A stretch of 64,000 bases of DNA, from contig OY770025.1 of NCBI GenBank assembly GCA_963669435.1, positions 3,782,001 through 3,846,000 on the forward strand, written 5' to 3'. The notes under the pieces were generated by a model. It saw nothing but the letters and a program-made list of their open reading frames with translations. It was not told where the DNA came from and searched no databases. The translations under genes and the position numbers were made by a program. The DNA is from CALJFL01 sp963669435. Lineage in GTDB: Bacteria; Pseudomonadota; Gammaproteobacteria; Pseudomonadales; Halieaceae. Below are positions 9,043 through 16,990 of this stretch, in pieces. How positions within the stretch are numbered: the first letter of the stretch is position 1; each line of letters begins with the position of its first letter.

Positions 9043-9945
9043 ATGGCTGATATTACCTTGCTAACGGAAATCCCGGTTGCCAATGAACTGGGCGAAGGTG
9101 TTATTTGGGATGATGAGGGCGGCAGTTTCTGGTGGACCGATATTGAGCGCAACAGACTCTATCGTTACCAACTGGCAGGCGCTGATCTTAAATGCTGGGA
9201 TACCCCCGAGCGGCTAGCCAGCTTCGCACTGTTGGCGCCAGGCAGCCATTCCGAGGCACTGCTTGTTGCGGGGTTTGAAAGCGGTTTTGCCTATTACCAC
9301 CCCGAGTCCGGCTACCTGCATTGGATCGCGAAAATTGCCGCCGATAACCCCAATACGCGCCTCAATGACGGTCGCGCCGATCGTCAGCAGCGTTTTTGGG
9401 CCGGCGGCATGGCAGAGGCAGGGGCCGGTGACCAGGACGCCGGCTCACTTTATTGCCTGGATCAGCAATTGGTTTGCACCGAGAAGTTCGGTGACATCAA
9501 GATTTCCAATAGCTTGTGCTGGAGCCCGGACTCGACCCGCATGTATCACACCGACACGCCCAGTCAGCGTATTGATGTGTACGACTTCGAGCCTTCGACA
9601 GCGGCACTGTCCAACCGCCGAGCGTTCGTGACCACTGAGCCGGGGTGCTTTCCCGATGGCTCTACGGTCGATGCCCAGGGCTACCTGTGGAACGCCCAGT
9701 GGGGTGGCAGCCGGGTGGTGCGTTACGCACCTGATGGTACCCAGGATCTGGTGTTGGCCGTGCCCATCACCCAGCCCAGTTGCGTGGCATTTGGTGGCCC
9801 ACAAATGGACATTCTTTTTGTCACCAGCGCTTGGCAAAGCCTCGATGAGCCGGCGCTGGCCGAGCAACCATCGGCCGGCAACGGTTTCCTGTACCAGACG
9901 CCATATCGCGGCTTGCCGGACCCGAGATTCAAACCGGAACACTAA
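9043..9945 (+). CDS. SMP-30/gluconolactonase family sugar lactonase
   Basis: Six-bladed beta-propeller lactonase of 300 aa (PF08450). Seen: metal ligand Glu in ELGEGVIWD near residue 18, LNDGRAD with the conserved Asn-Asp, SNSLCWSPD, and FPDGSTVDAQGYLW with the later Asp. Enzymes of this family open aldonolactones. As the last gene of the dehydrogenase-kinase-aldolase operon it most probably hydrolyses galactonolactone made by the first enzyme. No signal peptide is visible, so it is cytoplasmic. A run of A (AATTGAAAAAAAATTAG) follows the stop, but I see no stem for a terminator. Confidence 0.88.
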   Translation: MADITLLTEIPVANELGEGVIWDDEGGSFWWTDIERNRLYRYQLAGADLKCWDTPERLASFALLAPGSHSEALLVAGFESGFAYYHPESGYLHWIAKIAADNPNTRLNDGRADRQQRFWAGGMAEAGAGDQDAGSLYCLDQQLVCTEKFGDIKISNSLCWSPDSTRMYHTDTPSQRIDVYDFEPSTAALSNRRAFVTTEPGCFPDGSTVDAQGYLWNAQWGGSRVVRYAPDGTQDLVLAVPITQPSCVAFGGPQMDILFVTSAWQSLDEPALAEQPSAGNGFLYQTPYRGLPDPRFKPEH

Positions 9946-9967
9946 TTGAAAAAAAATTAGATACGCC

Positions 9968-9996
9968 TGTAACCTTTTTGGAGTTTGCGCCGAACT
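9968..9996 (+). promoter_or_regulatory. ECF sigma promoter (GTAACC-N16-CGAA) of the spondin/sigma operon
   Basis: TGTAACC at 9968-9974 and CGAACT at 9991-9996 are separated by 16 bases and lie 36 bases before the spondin gene's ATG. To my knowledge, GTAACC-N16-CGAA is the promoter form recognised by Caulobacter sigma-F, an ECF factor controlled by NrsF (DUF1109). The operon downstream encodes exactly an ECF factor and an NrsF-like protein, so autoregulation is the natural reading. Confidence 0.8.
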
Positions 9997-10031
9997 TGAT
10001 TACGCAAACCCACTAAAACAGGAAGTATCCT

Positions 10032-10709
10032 ATGATCAAGCAAACTCTCGCGGCCTTTGGCCTGCTCCTTGTCAGCAGCACCGTGCTCGCCCAGAGCACA
10101 GAGACCGCCCAATACGAAGTTACCATCATGAATCTGACCCCGGGTCAGACCCTGACACCGCAACTGGTGATTACCCATTCTTTCGACTGGCGACTGTTTG
10201 AATTTGGCCAGCCAGCCAGTCAGGCGCTGGAGATACTCGCCGAGGGGGGAAGTACAGCGGAAGTCAGTGACGACGCTGCCAACTTCGCGACTGAGATCCA
10301 GACTATCGACGGCCTACTGGGGCCGGGTGAGGAAGTGTCGACCATTATTGAAGGCCCTGCTGAGCGCGGATTCTTTACGGTGGCGGCCATGCTGATCCCG
10401 ACCAACGATACCTTTGTTGCAGCCAATCACGTGCGCCTGCCTGCACAGGGTTCGTTGATGAGGATGCTGTTCGGTTATGACGCAGGCACGGAAGAGAACG
10501 ACCAGAACTGCCTGAACATACCTGGTCCGCGCTGTGGCGGTGAGGGCTATTCACCCGAGCCTGCTGAAGGCGATGAAGGTTTCGTACACATCGGTAACGG
10601 TTTTCACGACCTTGGCGAAATTGGCGAGAACGGTGGTGAAATTCTCGGTCCCCGTGTCTACGACTGGCGGAACTCGGTGGCCCGGGTTGTTGTCAGACGC
10701 ATACCGTAA
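10032..10709 (+). CDS. Secreted spondin domain-containing protein
   Basis: Exported protein of 225 aa. A Sec signal peptide occupies about residues 1-20 (MIKQTLAAFGLLLVSSTVLA, cut before QS). The mature part matches the bacterial spondin_N domain (PF06468): YEVTIMNLTPGQTLTP, FEFGQPAS, then a C-terminal YDWRNSVARVVVRRI. Two cysteines near residues 160-166 (NCLNIPGPRC) could form a disulphide. It is the first gene behind an ECF-type promoter and precedes the sigma factor by 58 bases, so it is probably a main target of that sigma. Such spondin proteins often accompany ECF/DUF1109 pairs; their role in envelope or metal/oxidative stress is not established. Confidence 0.85.
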   Translation: MIKQTLAAFGLLLVSSTVLAQSTETAQYEVTIMNLTPGQTLTPQLVITHSFDWRLFEFGQPASQALEILAEGGSTAEVSDDAANFATEIQTIDGLLGPGEEVSTIIEGPAERGFFTVAAMLIPTNDTFVAANHVRLPAQGSLMRMLFGYDAGTEENDQNCLNIPGPRCGGEGYSPEPAEGDEGFVHIGNGFHDLGEIGENGGEILGPRVYDWRNSVARVVVRRIP

Positions 10710-10767
10710 ACAGTATGGCTTGACCAATACGCCGCTGCCCCGATGGGCGGCGGCGTGCAGGGATGCG

Positions 10768-11340
10768 ATGAGCGCGATCGGTTCCACCCAATACAGCGAA
10801 GACGAGAAACGATGGGCTCAGCTGATGGTCAGTTCACAGGCGGGCGACGACGCGGAATACGGCTGCCTGCTGCAGGAAATATCCGTGGTCATAGACCGCT
10901 ACCTACGTGGCCGCTTCGGCCATCATGACTTTGTCGAGGACTGCGTCCAGGATACCTTGATGGCGGTGCACCAGGCCCGTCATACCTACGACCCATGCCG
11001 TGCCTTCAGGCCCTGGTTATTTGCCATTGTCAGGCACAAGGCAATCGATGCATTGCGGGCCCAGCGTCGCCGGGATGTACTGATTGATTCGTCGGCCACC
11101 GAGCAGCTGAACGAGTTGGAGGGCGAGGCCAGCGAAGACCATGAACAGCAGATTTCTTCCGGCCGTTTGATAAACTCCCTGGATCAGCCGTACCGCGAGG
11201 CCATCATGCTGACCAAACTGATCGGGCTCAGCACCGCTGAAGCTGCCAATCAGTTGCGTATTTCTGAAGGTACCTTGAAAGTGAGAGTCCACCGGGGGAT
11301 TGGACGTTTGAAAAAAATGATAGAGGCAGAACCAGTATGA
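10768..11340 (+). CDS. ECF-family RNA polymerase sigma factor
   Basis: Group 4 sigma factor of about 190 aa. Region 2 is seen as VEDCVQDTLMAVHQARHTY followed by FRPWLFAIVRHKAIDALR; region 4 as LDQPYREAIMLTKLIGLS with the helix-turn-helix AEAANQLRISEGTLKVRVHRG. The open frame extends upstream into the spondin gene, but ATG 10768 gives the expected N-terminus and has AGGGA (10760-10764) just before it. The stop overlaps the anti-sigma ATG by four bases (ATGA, 11337-11340). The pairing with an NrsF protein and the GTAACC-N16-CGAA promoter suggest it belongs to the Caulobacter SigF-like group and drives its own operon. Confidence 0.92.
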   Translation: MSAIGSTQYSEDEKRWAQLMVSSQAGDDAEYGCLLQEISVVIDRYLRGRFGHHDFVEDCVQDTLMAVHQARHTYDPCRAFRPWLFAIVRHKAIDALRAQRRRDVLIDSSATEQLNELEGEASEDHEQQISSGRLINSLDQPYREAIMLTKLIGLSTAEAANQLRISEGTLKVRVHRGIGRLKKMIEAEPV

Positions 11341-11990
11341 AACCGCGCGAAGAGCTGATCGCAGCGCTGGTGGATGATCTGGCGCCAGTAAAGCCTGTTG
11401 TGAACATCAACGGCCGAGCGCTGTTGTGGTTTTCGCTGAGCGCCTTGTATGTGGTTGCTGTTATTCATGCCATGGGGCCCATTCGTCCCGGCGCGTTTGA
11501 CCAACTGACTCACAACGGCCGCTTTCTCCTGGAAAACCTGTTGGGTCTGGCGGCGGTGCTGACAATTTCCATTGCCGTGTTCAGGGCGTCTGTGCCGGGT
11601 CTGGGCTCGCGTTCTTTGATGGTGGCCGGCGGCGGCTTGATGCTGCTGTGGATTGCCATGTACCCGCTGGGATTCATCAGTCCGACCCTGGAACCCTCGA
11701 TGCTGGGTAAGCGGGAATTTTGTTATATCGAGACCCTGGTGTACGCCCTGCCGCCGATTATCGCTGGTGGCGTGATGCTGCGGCGGCTCTATCCCTTGAA
11801 TCGGGTTTCTGTGGCCTGGTGGTTGTGCCTGGCTGCCGGTATGTTACCTGCCCTGTACATGCAACTGGCCTGCATGTACGAGCCATCGCACATTTTACGT
11901 CTACATATATTACCGGGCTTAATCGCCGGGCTTATCGGCGCGGCGGTGGTGTGGGCCTGGCGCCGTCGCCAGGGACAGACGCCGAAGTAG
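11337..11990 (+). CDS. NrsF/DUF1109-type membrane anti-sigma factor
   Basis: Integral membrane protein of 217 aa with about six hydrophobic segments, matching the NrsF (DUF1109, PF06532) family. A short cytoplasmic N-terminus (MKPREELIAALVDDLAPVKP) precedes the first helix; members of this family hold the cognate ECF sigma at the membrane until a signal such as metal or oxidative stress. Two cysteines near residues 131 and 181 (GKREFCYIETL and LACMYEP) sit at positions that look like the family's conserved cysteines, which in Caulobacter NrsF are needed for signal response. Coupled to the sigma gene by a four-base overlap. Confidence 0.88.
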   Translation: MKPREELIAALVDDLAPVKPVVNINGRALLWFSLSALYVVAVIHAMGPIRPGAFDQLTHNGRFLLENLLGLAAVLTISIAVFRASVPGLGSRSLMVAGGGLMLLWIAMYPLGFISPTLEPSMLGKREFCYIETLVYALPPIIAGGVMLRRLYPLNRVSVAWWLCLAAGMLPALYMQLACMYEPSHILRLHILPGLIAGLIGAAVVWAWRRRQGQTPK

Positions 11991-12011
11991 TGTAGGGGAG
12001 TTACCGCAACC

Positions 12012-12233
12012 TCAGTGGGCTGTTTGGAACCCCAGGACAGCGGGCTTGGCGAATGCGTCTGGCGCTACACGCATGATATACGCCTTGAGTTGTTCCTTGG
12101 CCCAGTTCTCACTGTTGTAAGGTCCTTCCACGGTGCCTTCGCGAGTATGGAAATACCATCCCTGCGGTTCGCGGAACATCCGCTCGCTGCGAAACCAGCT
12201 CTGTGTTTTCTGATCAGATTTACGTTTGGCCAC
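12012..12233 (-). CDS. Small DUF6316-like protein
   Basis: Predicted 73-aa basic protein with RMFREPQGWYFHTREGTVEGPYNS followed by a short helix (WAKEQLKAYIM). The pattern of a WYF-TREG-GP core is shared with small gammaproteobacterial proteins that I recall as DUF6316; function unknown. The start is GTG 12233 without an obvious ribosome site, so the call rests on the family-like pattern and the lack of any competing frame. It converges on the anti-sigma gene. No signal or membrane segment. Confidence 0.55.
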   Translation of the reverse strand: MAKRKSDQKTQSWFRSERMFREPQGWYFHTREGTVEGPYNSENWAKEQLKAYIMRVAPDAFAKPAVLGFQTAH

Positions 12234-12362
12234 GGGATGGATTCTTCCAGAAGTAACAAAGCAGGCATCATAAACCAGGTGCTGTGGCGCGGTGATGTCA
12301 GAAATTTGAAAGTGTGATCTCTCTCACACTTTGCGTTTGCCGGCCATGTGAGAAACGCCCGG

Positions 12363-13142
12363 CTAATTCACCCGCGCGACAATGCGCAGTGGCCCGCCAC
12401 TACCGCCGCGCAGTTTCACTGGCAGGGCAACCACGAAGGCTCCCCTGGGCGGCAATTGTTCGAGGTTGGCCACGTTTTCGAACGCCGGGATGTTACGGGT
12501 CATCAAGGTGACGTGCGCGTCATAGGTGGTGGATTTGCCGTAGTCGATACTGGCGGTGTCGATGCCAACAGATTTCATGTGGCGCTCCGCAATCAGCCAT
12601 TCCGCGGCCTCGGCATCAAGGCCCGGGAAGGATAGTTGGGCGACGCCTTCTACGCCGCGCACGGCGGTGCCCAGGTAGCGCTTCGCATCGGGCCAGTATT
12701 GGCCAAAGCCAGTGCGTAGCAGCACGATACTGCCGGGGGGAATCTCGCCGTGCTTACTTTCCCACTTTTGCAGATCGGCGACTGAGATTAAATGGTTGCG
12801 ATCCCTGGTGACCTGTTCGGTAACATCGATAACCACTGCTTCGCCAATGAGCTGATCCAGGGGTATCTCATCGACAGGATTTGCCCCCCGGGCGAAGTGG
12901 ACGGGGGCATCGATATGGGTGCCGCCATGTTCGGCGGTGCTAAAGGAGTAGGCCGAGTAGTAATACCCCTTGTCGGTGTCGCCCTCGAAATCTGTGCTCA
13001 GTTGGAATGGCTGGGCGGTTGGCCAGAACACGGCGTCTGCCGAAAGCGCATGGGTGAGGTCGATCCAGTTTTCCTGTGCTGTCAGCGGACGTGCCAGTGC
13101 AGCCAGTACTAGGAATACGGTTAATGATCGGGCAAGTGTCAT
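12363..13142 (-). CDS. Secreted cyclase family protein (kynurenine formamidase-like fold)
   Basis: Protein of 259 aa with a Sec signal peptide (MTLARSLTVFLVLAALARPLTAQ). The mature enzyme has the PF04199 metal-binding signature HGGTHIDAPVHF at residues 72-83, the motif shared by bacterial arylformamidases and isatin hydrolases. A second conserved part is GIDTASIDYG near residue 195, followed by YDAHVTLM. The reaction is probably metal-dependent hydrolysis of a cyclic amide or formamide, but the periplasmic location makes classical tryptophan catabolism uncertain. It stands alone, divergent from the transglycosylase gene. Start ATG 13142 follows AGGAG with suitable spacing. Confidence 0.87.
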   Translation of the reverse strand: MTLARSLTVFLVLAALARPLTAQENWIDLTHALSADAVFWPTAQPFQLSTDFEGDTDKGYYYSAYSFSTAEHGGTHIDAPVHFARGANPVDEIPLDQLIGEAVVIDVTEQVTRDRNHLISVADLQKWESKHGEIPPGSIVLLRTGFGQYWPDAKRYLGTAVRGVEGVAQLSFPGLDAEAAEWLIAERHMKSVGIDTASIDYGKSTTYDAHVTLMTRNIPAFENVANLEQLPPRGAFVVALPVKLRGGSGGPLRIVARVN

Positions 13143-13322
13143 GAAACTCTCCTGATATTTCTGTGTTTATTGACGCAGTATAGACCTTGCCATCCACCGT
13201 GGAGGTACAAGAATTTGCCATTATTCTCGCTCCCAGCCTTGCATTCACCAGGTGCGCGTATCACCCTAGTGTTTTGTGTAAATTCGCCCGCTCGGGGTCG
13301 CTGTAGAGAAGGATTTTTATCG

Positions 13323-15251
13323 GTGTTCCGCTTTATCGTCGCCGCTATGGCAGTGACATTCGTGCTGCAGAATCCGGGCATGACCTGGGCCAGCGCGCCC
13401 GCTTCCCTGGCAGAATCGAGGGACTCTTACGCCCAAGCCGTTAAGTCGATTCAGCGTGGGCGCTGGTCGGATTATGAAGCACTGCGCGGTGACCTGGACG
13501 ACTACCCGTTGGCCCTGTATCTCGACTACTACAAACTCTCAGCGAACCCCCGGCGAGTTCGACCCGCCGATGCGCGCACATTTATCACCCTGAGCGCCGA
13601 TTCGCCCCTGCCGAATCGTTTTCTTTCTGTGTACCTCAACAGTGCGGGCCGGGATCGCCGCTGGAATGATTTTTTGCAGGTTAAGGCCGAGGAGCCGAAC
13701 GATATTGTGCTCAAGTGTTATTACCTGCGCGCGCGCCTGGCCGAAGGCGATACTGACGCGGCGTGGGAGGGTGCCCAGCGCCTGTGGACACACGGGGAAT
13801 CGCGTCCGAAAGAGTGCGACCCGCTGTTTGATGTCTGGTTGAAATCCGGCGAACTCACCGATCAGGTGGTCTGGGCGCGCATGGTGAAAGCCTTCGAAGC
13901 CCGGGAGCGATCGCTGCTGAGCTATGTAGCGCGAAAGGGAAGTCCGGCCTTGCGCCCCTGGTCGGATAAATTGATTGCCGCCTACCGCAATCCGCAGCGA
14001 CTGCGCCGCCTGCAATTACCAGCAGATAGTGCCTACTCAGCCGATATCGCCAGCCTGGGGCTGTCATTTCTGGCGCGCTATAACCCTAGCCAGGCCCTGT
14101 CAGACTGGCAGTACTACCAGGGTCAGTTAAGTTTCGATGAAGCGCAAACGCGACGTGTTGAATATGCCATCGTACTGCGCAGCCTGTTTGCCAAGGAGGA
14201 AAGTAGCGCCGCATGGATCGACAGCGCGCTGGTGCGCCTGGGCGAAGACAAGTTAACGGAGATTCGTTTGCGCTGGCTGCTGGAAGATGCCAACTGGCCG
14301 GCGGTGTCGACGACGATAGAAAAGCTGTCTGAGGAGGCCAGGGTCGCCAGCGTGTGGCGCTACTGGGGTGCACTGGCTAAGCAGCAGGAGGGTCAGGGAG
14401 AGGAGGCCGAGCAGGCGTTTCGTGCCCTCTCTCAGGAGCGAGACTACTATGGCTTCCTTGCAGCCGACCGCCTCGGTCTGCCATACAGTTTTAATCACCA
14501 GCCGGTCCTGCTGGCAGTGAATGAGGCAGAGCAACTGGGAGGGATTTCTTCTGTGCAACGGGTGGAAGAGTTGCTCTATCACGATGAGGATCAACTGGCC
14601 CACTCGGAATGGTTTAACACGCTCGACAGGCGTGACCCGCCTGCCCAACAGCAGCTTGCGGCACTCGCCGCAGATCGCGGCTGGCATCGATTGGCCATTG
14701 ATGCCGCAAGTCGTGCCAAGGCCTGGGATGCGTTGAATCTCCGCTTTCCCTTGTTATACCAGGATACGTTTACCCGTTATGCGGGTCAGCAGCAGGTACC
14801 TGCCACTGAATTGATGGCCATCGCCCGCCGAGAAAGCGCCTTTTTCCCTCGCGCCAGATCACCCGTTGGTGCCAGGGGACTCATGCAGATCATGCCAGCA
14901 ACCGGTAAGCAGGTGGCCTCGTCGGTAGGGCGTAAGCACAGCACTTTGGCCCTATACGAGGTCGATCACAATGTACACCTGGGCAGTGCCTACTACCGAC
15001 AGCTCTTGGATCGATTTGGTGGTAACCGCGTTTTCGCACTGGCGGCGTATAATGCGGGTCCGCACCGGGTTGACCGGTGGCGCAAAAACAGCAAGGCGCA
15101 GCTACCGGTGGAGGTCTGGGTGGAGACCATCCCATTCCGGGAGACCCGCAACTATGTACAGGCGGTGTTGTCATATAACGTGGTGTTCAGGCACTTACAG
15201 GGCGATGACATCAGCTTGCTGACCCTCGCCGAGCAGCAGGCTCGGTATTAA
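13323..15251 (+). CDS. slt: Soluble lytic murein transglycosylase
   Basis: Periplasmic lytic transglycosylase that cleaves the MurNAc-GlcNAc bond of peptidoglycan. From GTG 13323 the protein is 642 aa, the normal size of Slt70. I chose this start, not the longer open frame from 13170, because GAGAAGGA (13306-13313) is nine bases upstream and a clean signal peptide follows (MFRFIVAAMAVTFVLQ, cut near TWASA). A long alpha-helical superhelix precedes the catalytic domain, where ARRESAFFP carries the catalytic Glu (about residue 504), then ARGLMQIMPATG, and AYNAGPHRV near residue 575. ArsS follows after 75 bases. Confidence 0.92.
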   Translation: MFRFIVAAMAVTFVLQNPGMTWASAPASLAESRDSYAQAVKSIQRGRWSDYEALRGDLDDYPLALYLDYYKLSANPRRVRPADARTFITLSADSPLPNRFLSVYLNSAGRDRRWNDFLQVKAEEPNDIVLKCYYLRARLAEGDTDAAWEGAQRLWTHGESRPKECDPLFDVWLKSGELTDQVVWARMVKAFEARERSLLSYVARKGSPALRPWSDKLIAAYRNPQRLRRLQLPADSAYSADIASLGLSFLARYNPSQALSDWQYYQGQLSFDEAQTRRVEYAIVLRSLFAKEESSAAWIDSALVRLGEDKLTEIRLRWLLEDANWPAVSTTIEKLSEEARVASVWRYWGALAKQQEGQGEEAEQAFRALSQERDYYGFLAADRLGLPYSFNHQPVLLAVNEAEQLGGISSVQRVEELLYHDEDQLAHSEWFNTLDRRDPPAQQQLAALAADRGWHRLAIDAASRAKAWDALNLRFPLLYQDTFTRYAGQQQVPATELMAIARRESAFFPRARSPVGARGLMQIMPATGKQVASSVGRKHSTLALYEVDHNVHLGSAYYRQLLDRFGGNRVFALAAYNAGPHRVDRWRKNSKAQLPVEVWVETIPFRETRNYVQAVLSYNVVFRHLQGDDISLLTLAEQQARY

Positions 15252-15326
15252 GGCCAGGCCTGGCGCGCAAGTTACTGGACTGACCCTCACTTTGTAATCA
15301 GGCGCTGGAGATAAACAGGGCACATC

Positions 15327-16280
15327 ATGCAGGATACGCGTTCATTGCTGTTGGCGACGGACTTTCCAGCCATCAAACGAGCCAGGCTGGAAACGCTCCA
15401 GGTGAACCTGGGTTACTTGTGCAACCTCAGTTGTGTGCATTGCCACGTCAATGCCGGTCCAACCCGTACGGAATTGATGAGTCGGGAAACCATTGAACAG
15501 GTGTTGGCACTGCTGGAACGTAGCGGCGCGAACACGCTTGATCTCACCGGCGGTGCACCAGAACTCAACCCGCATTTTCGCTACCTGGTGAGCGAGGCCC
15601 GCAAGCGGGAAGTGAACATCATCGATCGCTGCAATCTCACCGTGATATTCGAGCCTGGGCAGGAGAGCCTGGCGGAGTATCTGGCGGAACAACAGGTAGA
15701 GATAACGGCATCACTGCCTTGTTACAGCGAGGAGAACGTCGAGCAACAGCGTGGTAAAGGCGTTTTCAGCGACAGTATCAAGGCCATTCAGTTACTGAAT
15801 CGACTGGGATATGGGCGTACTTCTAAGTTGCGTCTCAACCTGGTCTACAACCCGGTGGGGCCGGTGCTGCCACCGCCCCAGACGGCCCTTGAAGCGGATT
15901 ACAAGCGCGAACTGAAACAGTGCTTTGATATCGAATTCAACCAGCTGTTCACCATAACCAACATGCCGATAAGCCGATTCGGTGCGGTCCTGCTCGCACA
16001 AGGGCAGTATTATGAATATATGTCCCTGCTGCGCGATAACTTCAGCGCCGACAATCTGGAAACAGTCATGTGTAGAACGCTGCTCAGCGTCGATTGGCAG
16101 GGTTATCTTTATGACTGTGACTTTAACCAGATGTTGGACTTACCCCTACAGGTGGAGGGCAGGCGCCATATCCGTGATCTCTTGCCTGATGCCGACCTTG
16201 AGCATGCCGATATCGTGACCGGTGAGCACTGCTACGGGTGTACAGCGGGGCAGGGCAGCAGCTGTGGTGGTGCGCTCTGA
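15327..16280 (+). CDS. arsS: Arsenosugar biosynthesis radical SAM protein ArsS
   Basis: Radical SAM enzyme of 317 aa. The [4Fe-4S]-SAM motif is CNLSCVHC (Cys 32, 36, 39), followed by HVNAGP and the LTGGAPELNPHF stretch typical of the ArsS family. The C-terminus CYGCTAGQGSSCGGAL is the DUF3641 tail, rich in cysteines (302, 305, 313) that probably bind a second cluster. Family knowledge: ArsS joins the 5'-deoxyadenosyl group of SAM to dimethylarsenite on the way to arsenosugars. Two glycosyltransferases named for arsenosugar biosynthesis follow directly. No arsM methyltransferase is adjacent. Good start ATG 15327 with GGAG upstream at 15307-15310, slightly distant. Confidence 0.9.
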   Translation: MQDTRSLLLATDFPAIKRARLETLQVNLGYLCNLSCVHCHVNAGPTRTELMSRETIEQVLALLERSGANTLDLTGGAPELNPHFRYLVSEARKREVNIIDRCNLTVIFEPGQESLAEYLAEQQVEITASLPCYSEENVEQQRGKGVFSDSIKAIQLLNRLGYGRTSKLRLNLVYNPVGPVLPPPQTALEADYKRELKQCFDIEFNQLFTITNMPISRFGAVLLAQGQYYEYMSLLRDNFSADNLETVMCRTLLSVDWQGYLYDCDFNQMLDLPLQVEGRRHIRDLLPDADLEHADIVTGEHCYGCTAGQGSSCGGAL

Positions 16281-16975
16281 AGCCTCCGGCCAGTTTCATC
16301 ATACCTACCCTGAATGAGTCCGCTACTATTGCAGCGACACTGGAGCGCCTGGCCCTGGACTATCCAGAGGCCGAGTGTCTCGTGGTCGACGGCGGCAGTA
16401 CCGACGACACAGTCCAGCGCGTCGATGACGTGGTTGACGCCCTTGAAATAAGCGCGCGCGTGTTACACAGCGAACCCGGCCGTGCCCGGCAGATGAACGC
16501 CGGCGCACAGGCGGCAACAGGGAACTACCTGGTTTTCTTCCACGCCGACACCCGGCCGCCGGGTTCACCCCGGTCGCTGTTGACGGTTCTGCAAGCGGGA
16601 CCGGCCTGGGGATTCGCGGCAGTGAAACTCACGGGAGATGGGTGGATGTTGCGAATCATTGAGCGCTTCATGAGTTGGCGATCTCGACTCACCCGCGTTG
16701 CGACGGGTGACCAGATGCTGTTTGTACGCGCCGATCTGTTTGACCGGCTCGGTGGGTTTGCTGATATCCCGCTGATGGAAGATGTAGAGCTGAGCAAGCG
16801 TCTGCGGCGGGAGAGCGCCCCGTCGATTATTACTGACCCGGTGGAAACCTCCAGCCGGCGCTGGCGTGAGCGGGGTGTGCTGCGCACTGTGCTGACCATG
16901 TGGTCACTGCGTTTGGCGTATTTTTGCGGGGTTCACCCGCGACGATTGTGGCGCTATTACTACGGTGACCAATAG
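16238..16975 (+). CDS. TIGR04283-type arsenosugar glycosyltransferase (GT2 fold)
   Basis: Family 2 glycosyltransferase with SFIIPTLNES at the start of the domain, VVDGGSTDDT, FFHADTRPP (DxD-like Asp), and TGDQMLFVRADLF, which fits the TIGR04283 group found with ArsS. The start is uncertain: the only standard start in frame is GTG 16238, which overlaps arsS by 43 bases; the domain itself begins around 16277, where only CTG is available. Either way translation is coupled to arsS. A role in arsenosugar or arsenolipid assembly is inferred from the cluster and family name rather than shown. Confidence 0.82.
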   Translation: MYSGAGQQLWWCALKPPASFIIPTLNESATIAATLERLALDYPEAECLVVDGGSTDDTVQRVDDVVDALEISARVLHSEPGRARQMNAGAQAATGNYLVFFHADTRPPGSPRSLLTVLQAGPAWGFAAVKLTGDGWMLRIIERFMSWRSRLTRVATGDQMLFVRADLFDRLGGFADIPLMEDVELSKRLRRESAPSIITDPVETSSRRWRERGVLRTVLTMWSLRLAYFCGVHPRRLWRYYYGDQ

Positions 16976-16990
16976 TTACTGGCCAATACG

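Noticed and set aside
15253..15264. GCCAGGCCTGGC palindrome between slt and arsS
   Set aside because: A 12-base palindrome without loop or T-run; too short and GC-rich to claim as a terminator or operator.
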